DNA of 64,000 nucleotides, taken from NCBI GenBank assembly GCA_014138095.1, contig JACGXE010000005.1, positions 1 through 64,000 of the forward strand, written 5' to 3'. Source of the stretch: Ochrobactrum sp. RH2CCR150. Its GTDB lineage: Bacteria; Pseudomonadota; Alphaproteobacteria; Rhizobiales; Rhizobiaceae. How positions within the stretch are numbered: the stretch's first letter is position 1; the number at the start of each line of letters is the position of its first letter. The position numbers and the translations under genes were made by a program. Of this stretch, positions 16,928 to 26,632 are shown one piece after another. The notes under the pieces are model-generated. The model worked only from the letters and a program-made list of their open reading frames with translations. It was not told where the DNA came from and did no database searches.

Positions 16928-18733
16928 ATGAACAAGCCCGTCACTCCGAAAACGCCAAAGTTCCGCTCGCGCGCATGGTTCGACAATCCTGACAATGTCG
17001 ATATGACGGCGCTCTATCTTGAGCGCTACATGAATTATGGCCTGAGCCAGGAAGAATTGCAGTCGGGCCGTCCGATCATCGGCATCGCGCAGACGGGTTC
17101 GGACCTGTCGCCCTGCAACCGTCACCATCTGGAACTGGCTAATCGCGTCCGCGAAGGCGTGCGTGAGGCAGGCGGTATTGTCATCGAATTCCCGGTTCAT
17201 CCAATCCAGGAAACCGGCAAGCGTCCGACCGCCGGTCTGGACCGTAACCTTGCCTATCTCGGCCTCGTGGAAGTGCTTTACGGCTATCCGCTCGACGGCG
17301 TTGTGCTGACAATTGGCTGCGACAAGACCACGCCTGCCTGCCTGATGGCTGCTGCGACGGTCAATATTCCGGCGATTGCGCTTTCGGTCGGTCCGATGCT
17401 CAACGGCTGGTTCCGCGGCGAACGCACGGGTTCGGGCACCATCGTCTGGAAGGCGCGCGAACTTCTGGCCAAGGGCGAGATCGACTATCAGGGCTTTGTT
17501 AAGCTCGTTGCTTCCTCGGCCCCGTCGACCGGCTATTGCAACACGATGGGCACGGCTACCACGATGAACTCGCTTGCTGAAGCGCTGGGCATGCAGCTTC
17601 CGGGTTCCGCCGCTATTCCGGCGCCGTATCGTGACCGTCAGGAAGTGGCCTATCTGACTGGCCGCCGTATCGTCGAGATGGTCTATGAAGATCTCAAGCC
17701 TTCGGACGTTCTGACCAAGGACGCTTTCGTCAATGCCATCCGCGTCAATTCCGCCATTGGTGGTTCGACCAATGCGCCGATCCATCTGAACGCGCTCGCC
17801 CGCCATGTCGGCGTTGAGCTGACCGTGGACGACTGGCAGAAATACGGTGAGGAAATCCCGCTTCTGGTCAATCTTCAGCCAGCCGGTGAATATCTCGGCG
17901 AAGATTATTACCATGCCGGTGGTGTGCCAGCTGTCGTCAACCAGCTGATGGGGCAGGGCCTCATCAACGAGGATGCACTCACCGTCAACGGCAAGACCAT
18001 TGGCGAAAACTGCAAGAACGCCACCATTGAAGATAGCAATGTCATCAAGACCTACGATCAGCCGCTGAAGAAACATGCCGGTTTCCGCGTGCTGCGCGGC
18101 AATCTGTTCTCGTCGGCAATCATGAAGCTCAGTGTTATTTCGGACGAGTTTCGCAACCGCTACCTCTCTGACAGCAAGGACCCGAATGCCTTTGAAGGCA
18201 AGGCGGTCGTGTTCGACGGACCGGAAGATTACCATCACCGCATCGACGATCCGTCGCTGGAAATCGACGAGCATACGGTGCTGTTCATGCGCGGCGCTGG
18301 GCCTATCGGCTATCCAGGCGCAGCGGAAGTCGTCAATATGCGCGCACCGGACTATCTGCTGAAGAAGGGCATCAGCTCGCTGCCATGCATTGGCGACGGT
18401 CGCCAGTCGGGCACGTCGGGTTCGCCGTCGATCCTCAATGCCTCGCCGGAAGCTGCCGCTGGCGGCGGTCTGGCAATTCTCAAGACCGGCGACCGCGTGC
18501 GCATCGATCTTGGTCGCGGCACGGCTGATATTCTGATTTCGAATGAGGAACTTGCCGAGCGCCACAAGGCGCTGGAAGCCGCTGGCGGCTTCAAATATCC
18601 GGAAAGCCAGACGCCCTGGCAGGAAATTCAGCGTGCCGTTGTCGGTCAGATGGAAACCGGCGCGGTTCTCGAAAACGCGATCAAGTATCAGGATATCGCG
18701 CATACACGCGGCCTGCCGCGTGACAACCACTGA
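16928..18733 (+). CDS. IlvD/Edd-family sugar-acid dehydratase (arabonate/galactonate/xylonate type)
   Basis: 601-residue iron-sulfur dehydratase of the dihydroxy-acid/6-phosphogluconate dehydratase family. Likely cluster ligands appear in SPCNRHH (about residue 60) and [14 protein letters not shown] (about 125-138); the C-terminal [20 protein letters not shown] motif closes the active site. The length and sequence fit pentonate/hexonate dehydratases such as L-arabonate or D-xylonate dehydratase rather than IlvD. Placed between a galactose-type dehydrogenase and dgoK, it probably converts D-galactonate to 2-keto-3-deoxygalactonate, and perhaps L-arabonate too. AGGACA precedes the start. Confidence 0.86.
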   Translation: MNKPVTPKTPKFRSRAWFDNPDNVDMTALYLERYMNYGLSQEELQSGRPIIGIAQTGSDLSPCNRHHLELANRVREGVREAGGIVIEFPVHPIQETGKRPTAGLDRNLAYLGLVEVLYGYPLDGVVLTIGCDKTTPACLMAAATVNIPAIALSVGPMLNGWFRGERTGSGTIVWKARELLAKGEIDYQGFVKLVASSAPSTGYCNTMGTATTMNSLAEALGMQLPGSAAIPAPYRDRQEVAYLTGRRIVEMVYEDLKPSDVLTKDAFVNAIRVNSAIGGSTNAPIHLNALARHVGVELTVDDWQKYGEEIPLLVNLQPAGEYLGEDYYHAGGVPAVVNQLMGQGLINEDALTVNGKTIGENCKNATIEDSNVIKTYDQPLKKHAGFRVLRGNLFSSAIMKLSVISDEFRNRYLSDSKDPNAFEGKAVVFDGPEDYHHRIDDPSLEIDEHTVLFMRGAGPIGYPGAAEVVNMRAPDYLLKKGISSLPCIGDGRQSGTSGSPSILNASPEAAAGGGLAILKTGDRVRIDLGRGTADILISNEELAERHKALEAAGGFKYPESQTPWQEIQRAVVGQMETGAVLENAIKYQDIAHTRGLPRDNH

Positions 18734-18744
18734 GGCTCGCCGGA

Positions 18745-19674
18745 ATGGCTGTTGATAAAGAGCCTTTTGCTGCCGTCGCCGACTGGGGCACCACCCGATT
18801 GCGGCTCTGGACGCTGGATGCGGACGGTGCCGTGCTGGGTGAAAGCCGGGGCGATGACGGTTTGCTGCGGGCAAAGGAAGCCGGTTTCGAGCCAACGCTC
18901 GAACGGCATCTGGCCACGCTCGGCGCGCCTGCCGATCTGCCGGTGGTGATTTGCGGCATGGCCGGTTCGCGGACCGGCTGGATCGAAGCACCCTATATGA
19001 GCCTGCCTGCCGGGCTGGACGGCATTGTGAAGGCTGCGGTGCGCGTACCTGCGCGCCGTCACGTCATCATGCTGCCGGGCGTTGCGCGGCGGGACGAAGC
19101 TGCTCCCGACGTCATGCGCGGCGAAGAGACAAAACTGCTCGGTCTTGTGCATGGCGGCACGCATGACGCTGTCGTCGTCATGCCGGGCACCCATGCCAAA
19201 TGGGTACGGATTGCCGATGGTGGTCTCGCCGATTACCGGACCTTCATGACGGGTGAATTGTTCGCTCTCCTGAAAGACAAGTCGGTGCTGGCTGGTGCGC
19301 TGGAAGGCGCAGGCAGCGTCGATCCGGCCGGAGCAGCTTTTGCGGCTGGCGTCAAAGCCTCGCTCGAAACGCCGGAACTGATCGCCAATGCGCTGTTCTC
19401 GGTTCGCGCGGGCTGGCTCGTACATGACCGCAAGCCGACCGACCAGCTGGCGCGGCTTTCCGGCCTGTTGATCGGGCTGGAAGTTGCAGGCGGGCGCACG
19501 CTTTACGGTAAGCCGCAGCAGGTGCTGCTGCTCTCGGACGGCATGATGGGTGCACTTTATGCAAGCGCGCTTGAAATTGCCGGGCTGACGGTCAAGCGCG
19601 TCGAGGCGGACGAACTGGTGCGCGATGGCCTGTTCATGGCGGCAAAGCACGCCTTTGCGGGAGGTGCCCAATGA
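18745..19674 (+). CDS. dgoK: 2-dehydro-3-deoxygalactonokinase
   Basis: 309-residue ASKHA-fold sugar kinase. The phosphate-1 loop is DWGTTRLRLWTLDADG at residues 11-26; the typical DgoK segments ICGMAGSRTGWIEAPY, VMPGTHAKWV and FMTGELFALL follow. It phosphorylates 2-keto-3-deoxy-D-galactonate at O6 with ATP. It follows the dehydratase by 11 bases and overlaps dgoA by four, so the three are translated as a unit. Its presence marks this operon as a De Ley-Doudoroff galactose route. Confidence 0.92.
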   Translation: MAVDKEPFAAVADWGTTRLRLWTLDADGAVLGESRGDDGLLRAKEAGFEPTLERHLATLGAPADLPVVICGMAGSRTGWIEAPYMSLPAGLDGIVKAAVRVPARRHVIMLPGVARRDEAAPDVMRGEETKLLGLVHGGTHDAVVVMPGTHAKWVRIADGGLADYRTFMTGELFALLKDKSVLAGALEGAGSVDPAGAAFAAGVKASLETPELIANALFSVRAGWLVHDRKPTDQLARLSGLLIGLEVAGGRTLYGKPQQVLLLSDGMMGALYASALEIAGLTVKRVEADELVRDGLFMAAKHAFAGGAQ

Positions 19675-20303
19675 GCGCGCGCGTTGCATGGCCGAAACTG
19701 CGCTATCCGCTTGTCGCGATCCTGCGCGGCATTCACCCGGAGGAAAGCGAAGCAATCGTCGAGGCGCTGATCGAGACGGGCTTTGAAGCCATCGAGATCC
19801 CGCTCAATTCGCCCGATCCGTTCGTGTCGATTGGCAAGGCTGCGAAGCTTGCGCCTGCCAATGTGCTGATCGGCGCCGGTACTGTTCTGAGCGTCGAGGA
19901 TGTCGACCGGCTGCACGATGTTGGCGGCAGGCTGATGGTCAGCCCCAATGTCGAGCCAGATGTCATTCGCCGCGCCAGCGGTCATGGCATGGTGACGATG
20001 CCGGGCGTGTTCACGCCGACAGAGGCCTTTGCGGCGATCCGTGCAGGTGCATCGGCGCTGAAATTCTTTCCGGCGAGTGTGCTGGGCGCAGATGGGATCA
20101 AGGCGGTTTCCGCCGTCCTGCCGAAGGATATTCCGTTTGGTGCAGTGGGCGGCGTGTCGGAAAGCGATTTCGCAACCTATGTCGCGGCAGGGGTAAGTTG
20201 TTTTGGCCTTGGATCAAGCCTTTACAAGGCTGGTTTCACGGTGGCCGATGTGCGTGAGCGCGCCAAACGTGCTGTCGCCGCATGGGAGGCAATTGCGGGC
20301 TGA
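19671..20303 (+). CDS. dgoA: 2-dehydro-3-deoxy-6-phosphogalactonate aldolase
   Basis: 210-residue class I aldolase of the KDPG/KDPGal family. A TIM barrel with [13 protein letters not shown] at the start, catalytic-site Glu in [10 protein letters not shown] (about residue 40), and the Schiff-base lysine in [11 protein letters not shown] (about residue 126); [15 protein letters not shown] binds phosphate. It splits KDPGal to pyruvate and glyceraldehyde-3-phosphate. Start overlaps the dgoK stop (ATGA). A 176-base gap with a dyad separates it from chvE. Confidence 0.93.
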   Translation: MSARVAWPKLRYPLVAILRGIHPEESEAIVEALIETGFEAIEIPLNSPDPFVSIGKAAKLAPANVLIGAGTVLSVEDVDRLHDVGGRLMVSPNVEPDVIRRASGHGMVTMPGVFTPTEAFAAIRAGASALKFFPASVLGADGIKAVSAVLPKDIPFGAVGGVSESDFATYVAAGVSCFGLGSSLYKAGFTVADVRERAKRAVAAWEAIAG

Positions 20304-20332
20304 AGGAGGCACGCAATTTGTTTGGGTTTAGG

Positions 20333-20368
20333 CATTTCCGAATAGGGGTTAAACCGTGTTCGGAAATG
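20333..20368 (+). promoter_or_regulatory. Dyad between dgoA and chvE
   Basis: Perfect 10-base arms CATTTCCGAA / TTCGGAAATG around a 16-base interior that itself contains GGTT-A-AACC. It sits 30 bases after the dgoA stop and about 110 bases before chvE. It could be an operator for separate chvE expression, a processing hairpin, or a member of the dispersed GCATTTCC-type repeat family also seen near 36106 and 58226. Confidence 0.45.
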
Positions 20369-20479
20369 GTCTTGGAGGCATTCCGCAAACTGCTGGCCAA
20401 CAATTTGGGCGGGGAGCGGGAGTTTGGGAGAACGGCAGGCTTCGCGGAGAAGTCTGTCCCAATTTTTGGGAGTGTAACA

Positions 20480-21544
20480 ATGGCAGGTATGAAAACTCTA
20501 ACCCTGGCAGTCGCGATGGCCGCGCTTGCCTTCACGGGCATCGCCCGCGCCGAAGACAAAGGTCTTGTGGCAGTCGCCATGCCGACGAAATCGTCGGCTC
20601 GCTGGATCGCGGATGGCGACAACATGGTCAAGGTTCTGAAGGAACGCGGCTATCAGACCGATCTTCAGTATGCTGAAGACGATGTGCCAAACCAGCTGGC
20701 GCAGATCGAAAACATGGTGACCAAGGGCGCCAAGGTTCTCGTCGTTGCGTCCATCGACGGCACCACGCTGTCGGACGTGCTGGCCAAGGCGCATGATGCA
20801 GGCATCAAGGTCATCGCTTATGACCGTCTGATCCGCGATACGCCGAATGTCGATTACTATGCGACCTTCGACAATTTCCAGGTCGGCGTGCTTCAGGCAC
20901 AGTCGATTGAAACGGCACTGGACCTCAAGAACAAGCCGGGCCCGTTCAATATCGAACTCTTCGGCGGTTCGCCGGACGATAACAACGCCTACTTCTTCTA
21001 CAATGGCGCCATGTCCGTATTCCAGCCGTACATCGACAGCGGCAAGGTTGTCGTTGCCAGCGGCCAGACCGGCATGGACAAGGTTGCAACGCTGCGTTGG
21101 GACGGTGCGACCGCTCAGGCCCGCATGGATTCCATCCTGTCCGCCTATTATTCGGACAAGCGCGTCGATGCAGTTCTGTCGCCTTATGACGGCATCTCCA
21201 TCGGCATCCTGTCGTCGCTGAAGGGCGTCGGCTATGGCAGCGGCGACATGCCAATGCCAATCGTTTCCGGTCAGGACGCCGAAGTGCCTTCGGTCAAGTC
21301 GATCCTCGCCGGCGAACAGACCGCGACGATCTTCAAGGACACCCGCGAACTGGCCAAGGTCACCGTCGACATGGTTGACGCGCTGATGAGCGGCAAGGAA
21401 CCGCAGGTCAACGACACCAAGACCTATGACAATGGCGTCAAGGTTGTACCGGCCTATCTTCTGAAGCCGGTTATCGTCGACAAGTCGAACTGGAAGCAGG
21501 TTCTGGTCGATAGCGGTTACTACAAGGAAGACCAGATCAAGTAA
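20480..21544 (+). CDS. chvE: Multiple-sugar ABC transporter periplasmic binding protein ChvE
   Basis: 354-residue periplasmic binding protein, the same length as Agrobacterium ChvE, which binds galactose, arabinose, glucose and other aldoses and also signals to a virulence sensor there. Signal peptide ends ...FTGIARA near residue 25; mature protein begins [19 protein letters not shown], and the ligand pocket segments [15 protein letters not shown] and [11 protein letters not shown] are visible. GGGAG precedes the ATG. In-frame open sequence extends upstream to 20282 but lacks a ribosome site. Followed by hairpins and then gguA-gguB. A sensory role here is not shown by the sequence. Confidence 0.93.
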   Translation: MAGMKTLTLAVAMAALAFTGIARAEDKGLVAVAMPTKSSARWIADGDNMVKVLKERGYQTDLQYAEDDVPNQLAQIENMVTKGAKVLVVASIDGTTLSDVLAKAHDAGIKVIAYDRLIRDTPNVDYYATFDNFQVGVLQAQSIETALDLKNKPGPFNIELFGGSPDDNNAYFFYNGAMSVFQPYIDSGKVVVASGQTGMDKVATLRWDGATAQARMDSILSAYYSDKRVDAVLSPYDGISIGILSSLKGVGYGSGDMPMPIVSGQDAEVPSVKSILAGEQTATIFKDTRELAKVTVDMVDALMSGKEPQVNDTKTYDNGVKVVPAYLLKPVIVDKSNWKQVLVDSGYYKEDQIK

Positions 21545-21622
21545 TCTGGGCTTCTAAGGGATGGCGAGCGCGCCCAGATGCTGCGGCTTGGCGGCGCGTT
21601 CGACAACCCTTGCATCTGCGCG

Positions 21623-21666
21623 GTTTCGGGCCGAAAATCCGGCGATTTTCCGGCTTCGTCCGAAAC
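21623..21666 (+). promoter_or_regulatory. Large hairpin downstream of chvE
   Basis: Outer arms GTTTCGG (21623-21629) and CCGAAAC (21660-21666), and inner arms GCCGAAAATC / GATTTTCCGGC that pair with one bulged base. It starts about 80 bases after the chvE stop and lacks a U-tract. Probably an mRNA-stabilising or attenuating element rather than a terminator. Confidence 0.5.
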
Positions 21667-21706
21667 AGCATCGAATTTCTGTAATGCCATTGCTTAATCC
21701 CAAGCT

Positions 21707-21729
21707 TACCTCAGTTTCAAACTGGGGTA
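21707..21729. promoter_or_regulatory. Near-perfect dyad upstream of gguA
   Basis: Arms TACCTCAGTTT / AAACTGGGGTA (10 of 11 positions pair, the other is a G-U in RNA) with a single central base. A one-base centre suits an operator better than an RNA hairpin. It lies just before TTGACA at 21739, so an operator for an internal gguAB promoter is possible. Confidence 0.4.
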
Positions 21730-21940
21730 GGCCGTAAGATTGACAGCGTTGTCTTTTTTAGCGTGTGCTTTGAGGCGCGTTCTAAAACAAGGCTTTAGCC
21801 TGTACGCAATGGCATTCGGAAATCCTGCGCCATTGATCGAAGCAACCGCAACGGCGCTTCGGATGGGCAGGGTTTAACAGGGTTTGGAGCGTCGTGTTGA
21901 GCATCCGGAGGGATGCGAGGCGCTCTGTCGGGAGTGAGCG

Positions 21941-23533
21941 ATGAATGTAGCCAATCCTGTCCCGCTTGAAGAGCAGGGAGGCCAGCTGAATGGGGCTGGC
22001 AAACCTATTCTTGAAATGCGCGGCATCAGCAAATCCTTCGGGGTCGTGAAGGCGTTGAGCGACGTCAATTTTACGGTCATGCCGGGGGAGATTCACGCAT
22101 TTGTCGGCGAAAACGGCGCCGGCAAATCCACGCTCATGAAGGTGCTGTCGGGGGTCTATCCTCATGGCAGCTATGAAGGCTCGATCTTCTTCGACGGAGA
22201 AGAACGGCAATTTCGCGACATCAACGATTCCGAGGCGCTCGGCATCGTCATCATCCATCAGGAACTGGCGCTTATCCCGCTGATGTCGATTGCGGAAAAT
22301 ATTTTCCTGGTCAATCCGCCGGCGAGTCGTGGCGTCATCGACCGCAGTGCCGTGCATATGCGCACGCGGGAACTTTTAAAGAAGGTCGGCCTGTCGGAAT
22401 CGCCCGATACGCTGATCACCGATATCGGTATCGGCAAGCAGCAGCTGGTGGAAATCGCCAAGGCCCTGTCGAAGCGCGTGCGCCTGCTGATCCTTGATGA
22501 GCCGACGGCCAGCCTGAACGAAACGGACAGTGCTGCACTTCTGACGCTCCTGAAGGAGTTTCGTGCGCAGGGCATCACGTCGATCCTGATCTCGCATAAG
22601 CTCAATGAAATTCGCGAAGTTGCCGACAAGATCACCGTGCTGCGCGACGGCAAGGCTGTGGCGACGCTCGATTGTCATGAGGGCGAGGTCGAGGAAGACG
22701 ATATCATCCGCAAGATGGTCGATCGTGATCTGGAAAGCCGCTATCCGAAGCGCGACCCGAAGATTGGCGATGTGATCTTCGAGGTTGATAACTGGTCGGT
22801 CTATCATCCGCTGCATCCCGAGCGGCATTCGGTCAAGAACGTGTCGTTCAAGGTCAAGGCGGGTGAAATAGTCGGTATTGCAGGCCTGATGGGCGCTGGC
22901 CGCACCGAATTTGCCATGAGCCTGTTCGGGCGCTCCTGGGGTACGAATATCACCGGCGAGGCGCGCATTAACGGCAAGGCCGCGGATATTTCCACGGTGG
23001 CGCGGGCGATCAAGTCCGGGCTTGCCTATGTGACCGAGGATCGCAAGAAGCTCGGCCTCGTGCTGGGCGAAAACATTTCGCGCAATATTTCGCTGGCCAA
23101 TCTGCGCGGTGTCAGCCCGAAGGGCGTCATCGACGATATTCGCGAAATGAAGGTTGCCAGTGACTATCGCAACCAGATGAGCATTCGCAGCCACAATGTC
23201 TTCCAGCAGACCGGCACCCTTTCGGGCGGCAACCAGCAGAAGGTCGTGCTGTCGAAATGGCTGTTCACCGGACCGGATGTGCTCATCCTCGACGAGCCGA
23301 CGCGCGGCATCGATGTCGGCGCGAAATACGACATTTACACCATCATCAATTCACTGGCGGAGAGCGGCAAGGGCGTGGTCGTCATTTCTTCGGAAATGCC
23401 GGAACTGATCGGCATCTGCGACCGCATCGTCGTCATGCATGAAGGCGCTTTCGTCGGCGAAGTCGCCGGCGAAGAGGCAACGCAGGAAAACATCATGCGC
23501 GCCATCATGCGGAACAAGGGAAAACGGCAATGA
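21941..23533 (+). CDS. gguA: Multiple-sugar ABC transporter ATPase GguA (two nucleotide-binding domains)
   Basis: 530-residue CUT2 ATPase. Domain 1: Walker [13 protein letters not shown] near residue 60, signature-like [15 protein letters not shown], Walker [14 protein letters not shown]. Domain 2: degenerate Walker [12 protein letters not shown], signature [15 protein letters not shown], Walker [12 protein letters not shown]. It energises ChvE-dependent sugar import with GguB. About 20 extra N-terminal residues precede the [11 protein letters not shown] start of the domain; a GGGAG ribosome site supports ATG 21941. Overlaps gguB by four bases. Confidence 0.92.
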   Translation: MNVANPVPLEEQGGQLNGAGKPILEMRGISKSFGVVKALSDVNFTVMPGEIHAFVGENGAGKSTLMKVLSGVYPHGSYEGSIFFDGEERQFRDINDSEALGIVIIHQELALIPLMSIAENIFLVNPPASRGVIDRSAVHMRTRELLKKVGLSESPDTLITDIGIGKQQLVEIAKALSKRVRLLILDEPTASLNETDSAALLTLLKEFRAQGITSILISHKLNEIREVADKITVLRDGKAVATLDCHEGEVEEDDIIRKMVDRDLESRYPKRDPKIGDVIFEVDNWSVYHPLHPERHSVKNVSFKVKAGEIVGIAGLMGAGRTEFAMSLFGRSWGTNITGEARINGKAADISTVARAIKSGLAYVTEDRKKLGLVLGENISRNISLANLRGVSPKGVIDDIREMKVASDYRNQMSIRSHNVFQQTGTLSGGNQQKVVLSKWLFTGPDVLILDEPTRGIDVGAKYDIYTIINSLAESGKGVVVISSEMPELIGICDRIVVMHEGAFVGEVAGEEATQENIMRAIMRNKGKRQ

Positions 23534-24723
23534 GCGAGAATATTATCGGAAGCAGCCAGACAAGCAGCGTGGGGCGTTATCTCAAGAACAATCTGCGCGA
23601 ATCCGGGATGCTGCTCTCGCTTGTCGCGATCATGATCTTCTTCCAGATCGTCACGGGCGGCGTGCTGATGAAGCCGCTGAACCTGACCAATCTGGTCTTG
23701 CAGAACAGCTATATCGTCATTATGGCGCTCGGCATGCTGCTGATCATCGTGACCGGCCATATCGACCTGTCGGTCGGGTCGGTCTGCGGCTTCATCGGTG
23801 CCCTGGCGGCAGTGATGATGGTGCATTGGGGTATCCCGTTTCCCATTGCCGCCATTCTCTGCCTGCTGGCAGGCGGTATCATCGGCGCGTTGCAGGGCTT
23901 CTGGGTCGCCTATTTCAATATACCGTCCTTCATTGTGACGCTGGCGGGTATGCTGGTGTTCAAGGGCCTGATGCTGGCCGTGCTCGGCGGCCAGTCGGTC
24001 GGCCCGTTCCCGGTCGTGTTCCAGAAGCTCTCGTCCGGCTTCATTCCCGAAATTTTCGGCACCACGGCTGGCGGCGTTTATCTGACATCGCTGATCATCG
24101 GCGTGCTTCTGGCCGGTTTCATGATCTGGCAGAATGTGAAGTCGCGTCAGCGCCATATCGCGCATGAAGTGGAAACGGAGCCGTTTGGCCTGTTCGTCAT
24201 CAAGAACATTCTGTTCTTTGCGGCCATTGCCTATCTGTCGCTCCTGATTTCCATGCATCGCGGCCTGCCGAATGTGCTGATCATCATGGCAGTGCTGATT
24301 GCGGCCTATGCGTTTCTCACCAATCGTACAGTGATCGGTCGCCAGATTTATGCGGTCGGCGGCAACCGCCATGCGGCCAAGCTTTCCGGCGTGAAGACCG
24401 AACGGCTGACCTTCCTCGCTTTCGTCAATATGGGCGTGCTGGCAGCTCTCGCCGGTCTGGTTTTCGCGGCGCGCCTGAATACGGCAACGCCAAAGGCCGG
24501 CATTGGCTTCGAGCTGGACGTGATTGCAGCCTGCTTCATCGGCGGTGCATCAGCTTATGGCGGTGTGGGTCGTGTGACGGGTGCGGTGATCGGTGCGCTT
24601 ATCATGGGCGTCATGAATAACGGCATGTCGATCCTCGGCATCGGCATCGACTATCAGCAGGTTATCAAAGGTATCGTGCTGCTGGGTGCTGTCTGTATCG
24701 ACGTCTACAACCAGAAGCGCTGA
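23530..24723 (+). CDS. gguB: Multiple-sugar ABC transporter permease GguB
   Basis: 397-residue inner-membrane permease of the CUT2 class, about ten hydrophobic segments between residues 22 and 393. The loop [23 protein letters not shown] faces the ATPase. As in XylH/MglC-like long permeases there is a hydrophilic insert around residues 195-225 ([20 protein letters not shown]). Forms the homodimeric pore of the ChvE-GguAB importer. Last gene of the operon, followed by a strong terminator. Confidence 0.92.
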   Translation: MSENIIGSSQTSSVGRYLKNNLRESGMLLSLVAIMIFFQIVTGGVLMKPLNLTNLVLQNSYIVIMALGMLLIIVTGHIDLSVGSVCGFIGALAAVMMVHWGIPFPIAAILCLLAGGIIGALQGFWVAYFNIPSFIVTLAGMLVFKGLMLAVLGGQSVGPFPVVFQKLSSGFIPEIFGTTAGGVYLTSLIIGVLLAGFMIWQNVKSRQRHIAHEVETEPFGLFVIKNILFFAAIAYLSLLISMHRGLPNVLIIMAVLIAAYAFLTNRTVIGRQIYAVGGNRHAAKLSGVKTERLTFLAFVNMGVLAALAGLVFAARLNTATPKAGIGFELDVIAACFIGGASAYGGVGRVTGAVIGALIMGVMNNGMSILGIGIDYQQVIKGIVLLGAVCIDVYNQKR

Positions 24724-24766
24724 TCTGAATACGCTGCTTCGCCTTCGGGGGCGGGTGAAGCATCAG

Positions 24767-24803
24767 ACCGCGCCGGAAGCAATTCCGGCGCGGTTCTGTT
24801 TTA
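24767..24803 (+). terminator. Intrinsic terminator of the galactose/ChvE operon
   Basis: Perfect 12-base arms ACCGCGCCGGAA / TTCCGGCGCGGT with loop GCAA, followed by TCTGTTTTA. It starts 44 bases after the gguB stop and faces the convergent dat gene. Confidence 0.92.
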
Positions 24804-24859
24804 AGCGCGATGCTTACCCCCTCAGGATGAGGGAAAAATGCTCCGGTCCATCCTCGTTT

Positions 24860-25741
24860 TCAGATCGCTGTGCGGCGAGCGTGGTGGAGATAAATCTCGC
24901 GCAGGCGCTGGGCGACCGGGCCGGGTTTGCCCGTTCCTATGGTCTTGTCGTCAATGACCGTGATCGGGGTGACGAAGGTGCCAGCGCTCGTAAGGAAGGC
25001 TTCCTTGGCTGCGTAGGCTTCGTCGATGGTGAAAAGGCGCTCTTCCAGCTTCATGCCGGTCTCGGCAATCAGTTGCAGCAGCGACAGGCGTGTGCAGCCG
25101 GGCAGGATGGCGTTGCTGTTGGGGCGCGTGACGACGACATCGTCGTTGGTGACAATATAGGCCGTGGATGATGCGCCTTCGGTGACATAGCCGTCCTCGA
25201 TCATCCAGGCTTCATCGCAACCGGCATTCTTGGCGATTTCCTTGGCCAGCGCTTGGGGCAGCAGGCACACCGTCTTGATGTCGCGGCGCTTCCAGCGCAG
25301 ATCATCCAGCGAGAGTACGCGCGCGCCGGTTTTCAGCGCGGGCTTGTCGAGCAGATTGGCTTCCTGCGTGAACAGAACGATGGAAGGCTTGATGCCCTTG
25401 CCCGGCACGAAGTCGCGGTCGCGGCCATCGCCACGGGTGATCTGGAGATAGACCATGCCTTCAACGAGATTGTTGCGGCGCACCAGCTCGCGCTCGATCG
25501 TGACAATCTCGTCTTCGCTCAACGGCATGGGAATGCCGATTTCGCCGGTGGAGCGGCGCAAGCGTGTCATATGCGGGCCGCTGTCGATCAGCTTGCCTTC
25601 CAGCACGGCTGTCACTTCATAAATGCCGTCGCCGAAAAGGAAGCCTCGGTCGAAAATGGAAATGCGGGCATCGCGCGCGGCAACATAGTCACCGTTGACG
25701 TAGACAATACGGTTCTCGAGGTCTTCTGCTGTAACGGCCAT
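24860..25741 (-). CDS. dat: D-amino-acid transaminase (class IV PLP aminotransferase)
   Basis: 293-residue fold-type IV aminotransferase. YVNGDYVAARDARISIFDRGFLFGDGIYE at the N terminus and GYVTEGASSTAYIV near residue 185 are diagnostic of D-amino-acid transaminase rather than branched-chain transaminase; the PLP lysine is in LLPQALAKEIAKNAG. It interconverts D-alanine and 2-oxoglutarate with pyruvate and D-glutamate. The start at 25741 follows CAGGACAG. It is 87 bases downstream of the Ssu/Tau-type ATPase gene on the same strand and may be the last gene of that transcription unit. Confidence 0.88.
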   Translation of the reverse strand: MAVTAEDLENRIVYVNGDYVAARDARISIFDRGFLFGDGIYEVTAVLEGKLIDSGPHMTRLRRSTGEIGIPMPLSEDEIVTIERELVRRNNLVEGMVYLQITRGDGRDRDFVPGKGIKPSIVLFTQEANLLDKPALKTGARVLSLDDLRWKRRDIKTVCLLPQALAKEIAKNAGCDEAWMIEDGYVTEGASSTAYIVTNDDVVVTRPNSNAILPGCTRLSLLQLIAETGMKLEERLFTIDEAYAAKEAFLTSAGTFVTPITVIDDKTIGTGKPGPVAQRLREIYLHHARRTAI

Positions 25742-25828
25742 GGTGGAATCTGTCCTGAAAAGAAAGGGCCGCGACGAATGTCGCAGCCCTTTCATAATCC
25801 ACCCGATAATCTCAAGAAACCGTTATTT

Positions 25829-26632
25829 TCAGGCAGCCTGCCTGGCTGCTTCAATGGCTTCGCTGCGGATTTCTTCCGTCAGTTTGAGGCGCAGTTCGGA
25901 AAATTCCGGGCTTGCCTTGACGTGGTAAGAACGCGGATGCGCGATATCGACCGGCGTGATCGATTTGATCTTGCCCGGGCGTGCGGTCATCGTGACCACA
26001 CGGGTGGCCATGAAGATTGCTTCTTCGATATCGTGGGTGACGAAAATCACAGTCTTGTGCTCGCGTTCCCAGATGCCCAGCAGCAGTTCCTGCATCAGAC
26101 CGCGTGTCTGGTTGTCGAGTGCGCCGAATGGCTCGTCGAGCAGCAGGATTTTCGGATCGTTGGCCAGTGCGCGTGCAATGGCCGTGCGCTGCTGCATGCC
26201 GCCCGAAAGCTGCTTCGGCCAGTGATTTTCAAAGCCGCGCAGCCCCACCTTGTCGATATAGCTATCGACGATTTCGCGGGCCTCTCTTTCCGGCAGGCCC
26301 TTTTCACGCAGACCGAAGCCGACATTCTGACGGATGGTGAGCCATGGAAACAGCGTATAGGACTGGAACACCATGCCGCGATCAGCACCGGGGCCGGTTA
26401 CAGGTTTGCCTTCCAGCGTCACCGTGCCCGTCGTCGGTTTGTCGAGACCGGCAATGATGCGCAGAAGCGTGGACTTGCCGCAGCCTGAAGGGCCGAGAAT
26501 GGTGACGAAGTCGTTCTTCGGGATGATGAGATCGGTTGCTTGCAGCGCCAGCGTCGGCTTGCCGCCGTGCACGCCGGGAAAGGTGCGGCTGACGCCCTTA
26601 ACAACCAGTTCCTGATCGGTCTTGGCAGCCAT
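25829..26632 (-). CDS. Nitrate/sulfonate/taurine-type ABC transporter ATPase
   Basis: 267-residue cytoplasmic ATPase of the SsuB/TauB/NrtD group: Walker A GPSGCGKST (about residue 45), signature LSGGMQQRTAIARAL, Walker B ILLLDEPFGALD, and H-loop TVIFVTHDIEEA. The ATG at 26632 overlaps the permease stop by one base (TAATG) and has GGAGGT eight bases before it. Partner of the adjacent permease and of the binding protein at 27563-28522. The substrate is not fixed by family; position behind the histidine genes suggests a histidine-derived or imidazole compound, which is inference. Confidence 0.9.
   Translation of the reverse strand: MAAKTDQELVVKGVSRTFPGVHGGKPTLALQATDLIIPKNDFVTILGPSGCGKSTLLRIIAGLDKPTTGTVTLEGKPVTGPGADRGMVFQSYTLFPWLTIRQNVGFGLREKGLPEREAREIVDSYIDKVGLRGFENHWPKQLSGGMQQRTAIARALANDPKILLLDEPFGALDNQTRGLMQELLLGIWEREHKTVIFVTHDIEEAIFMATRVVTMTARPGKIKSITPVDIAHPRSYHVKASPEFSELRLKLTEEIRSEAIEAARQAA

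Larger units (their letters stand above)
21545..21940 (+). other. chvE-gguA intergenic leader (396 bp, no gene)
   Basis: Long untranslated stretch inside the operon. It carries a large imperfect hairpin at 21623-21666, a second near-perfect dyad at 21707-21729, TTGACA at 21739-21744 without a convincing -10, and a GC-rich run up to the GGGAG ribosome site of gguA. No open frame with a good ribosome site is visible. It may uncouple chvE from gguAB expression or hold an internal promoter. Confidence 0.45.

Noticed and set aside
16877..18991. 704-codon minus-strand frame opposite the IlvD/Edd dehydratase
   Set aside because: Arg/His-rich shadow translation; the plus strand carries the intact dehydratase with cofactor motifs.
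21739..21756. GACAGCGTTGTC followed by six T as a possible terminator in the chvE-gguA gap
   Set aside because: Only a four-base stem is formed, too weak for an intrinsic terminator.
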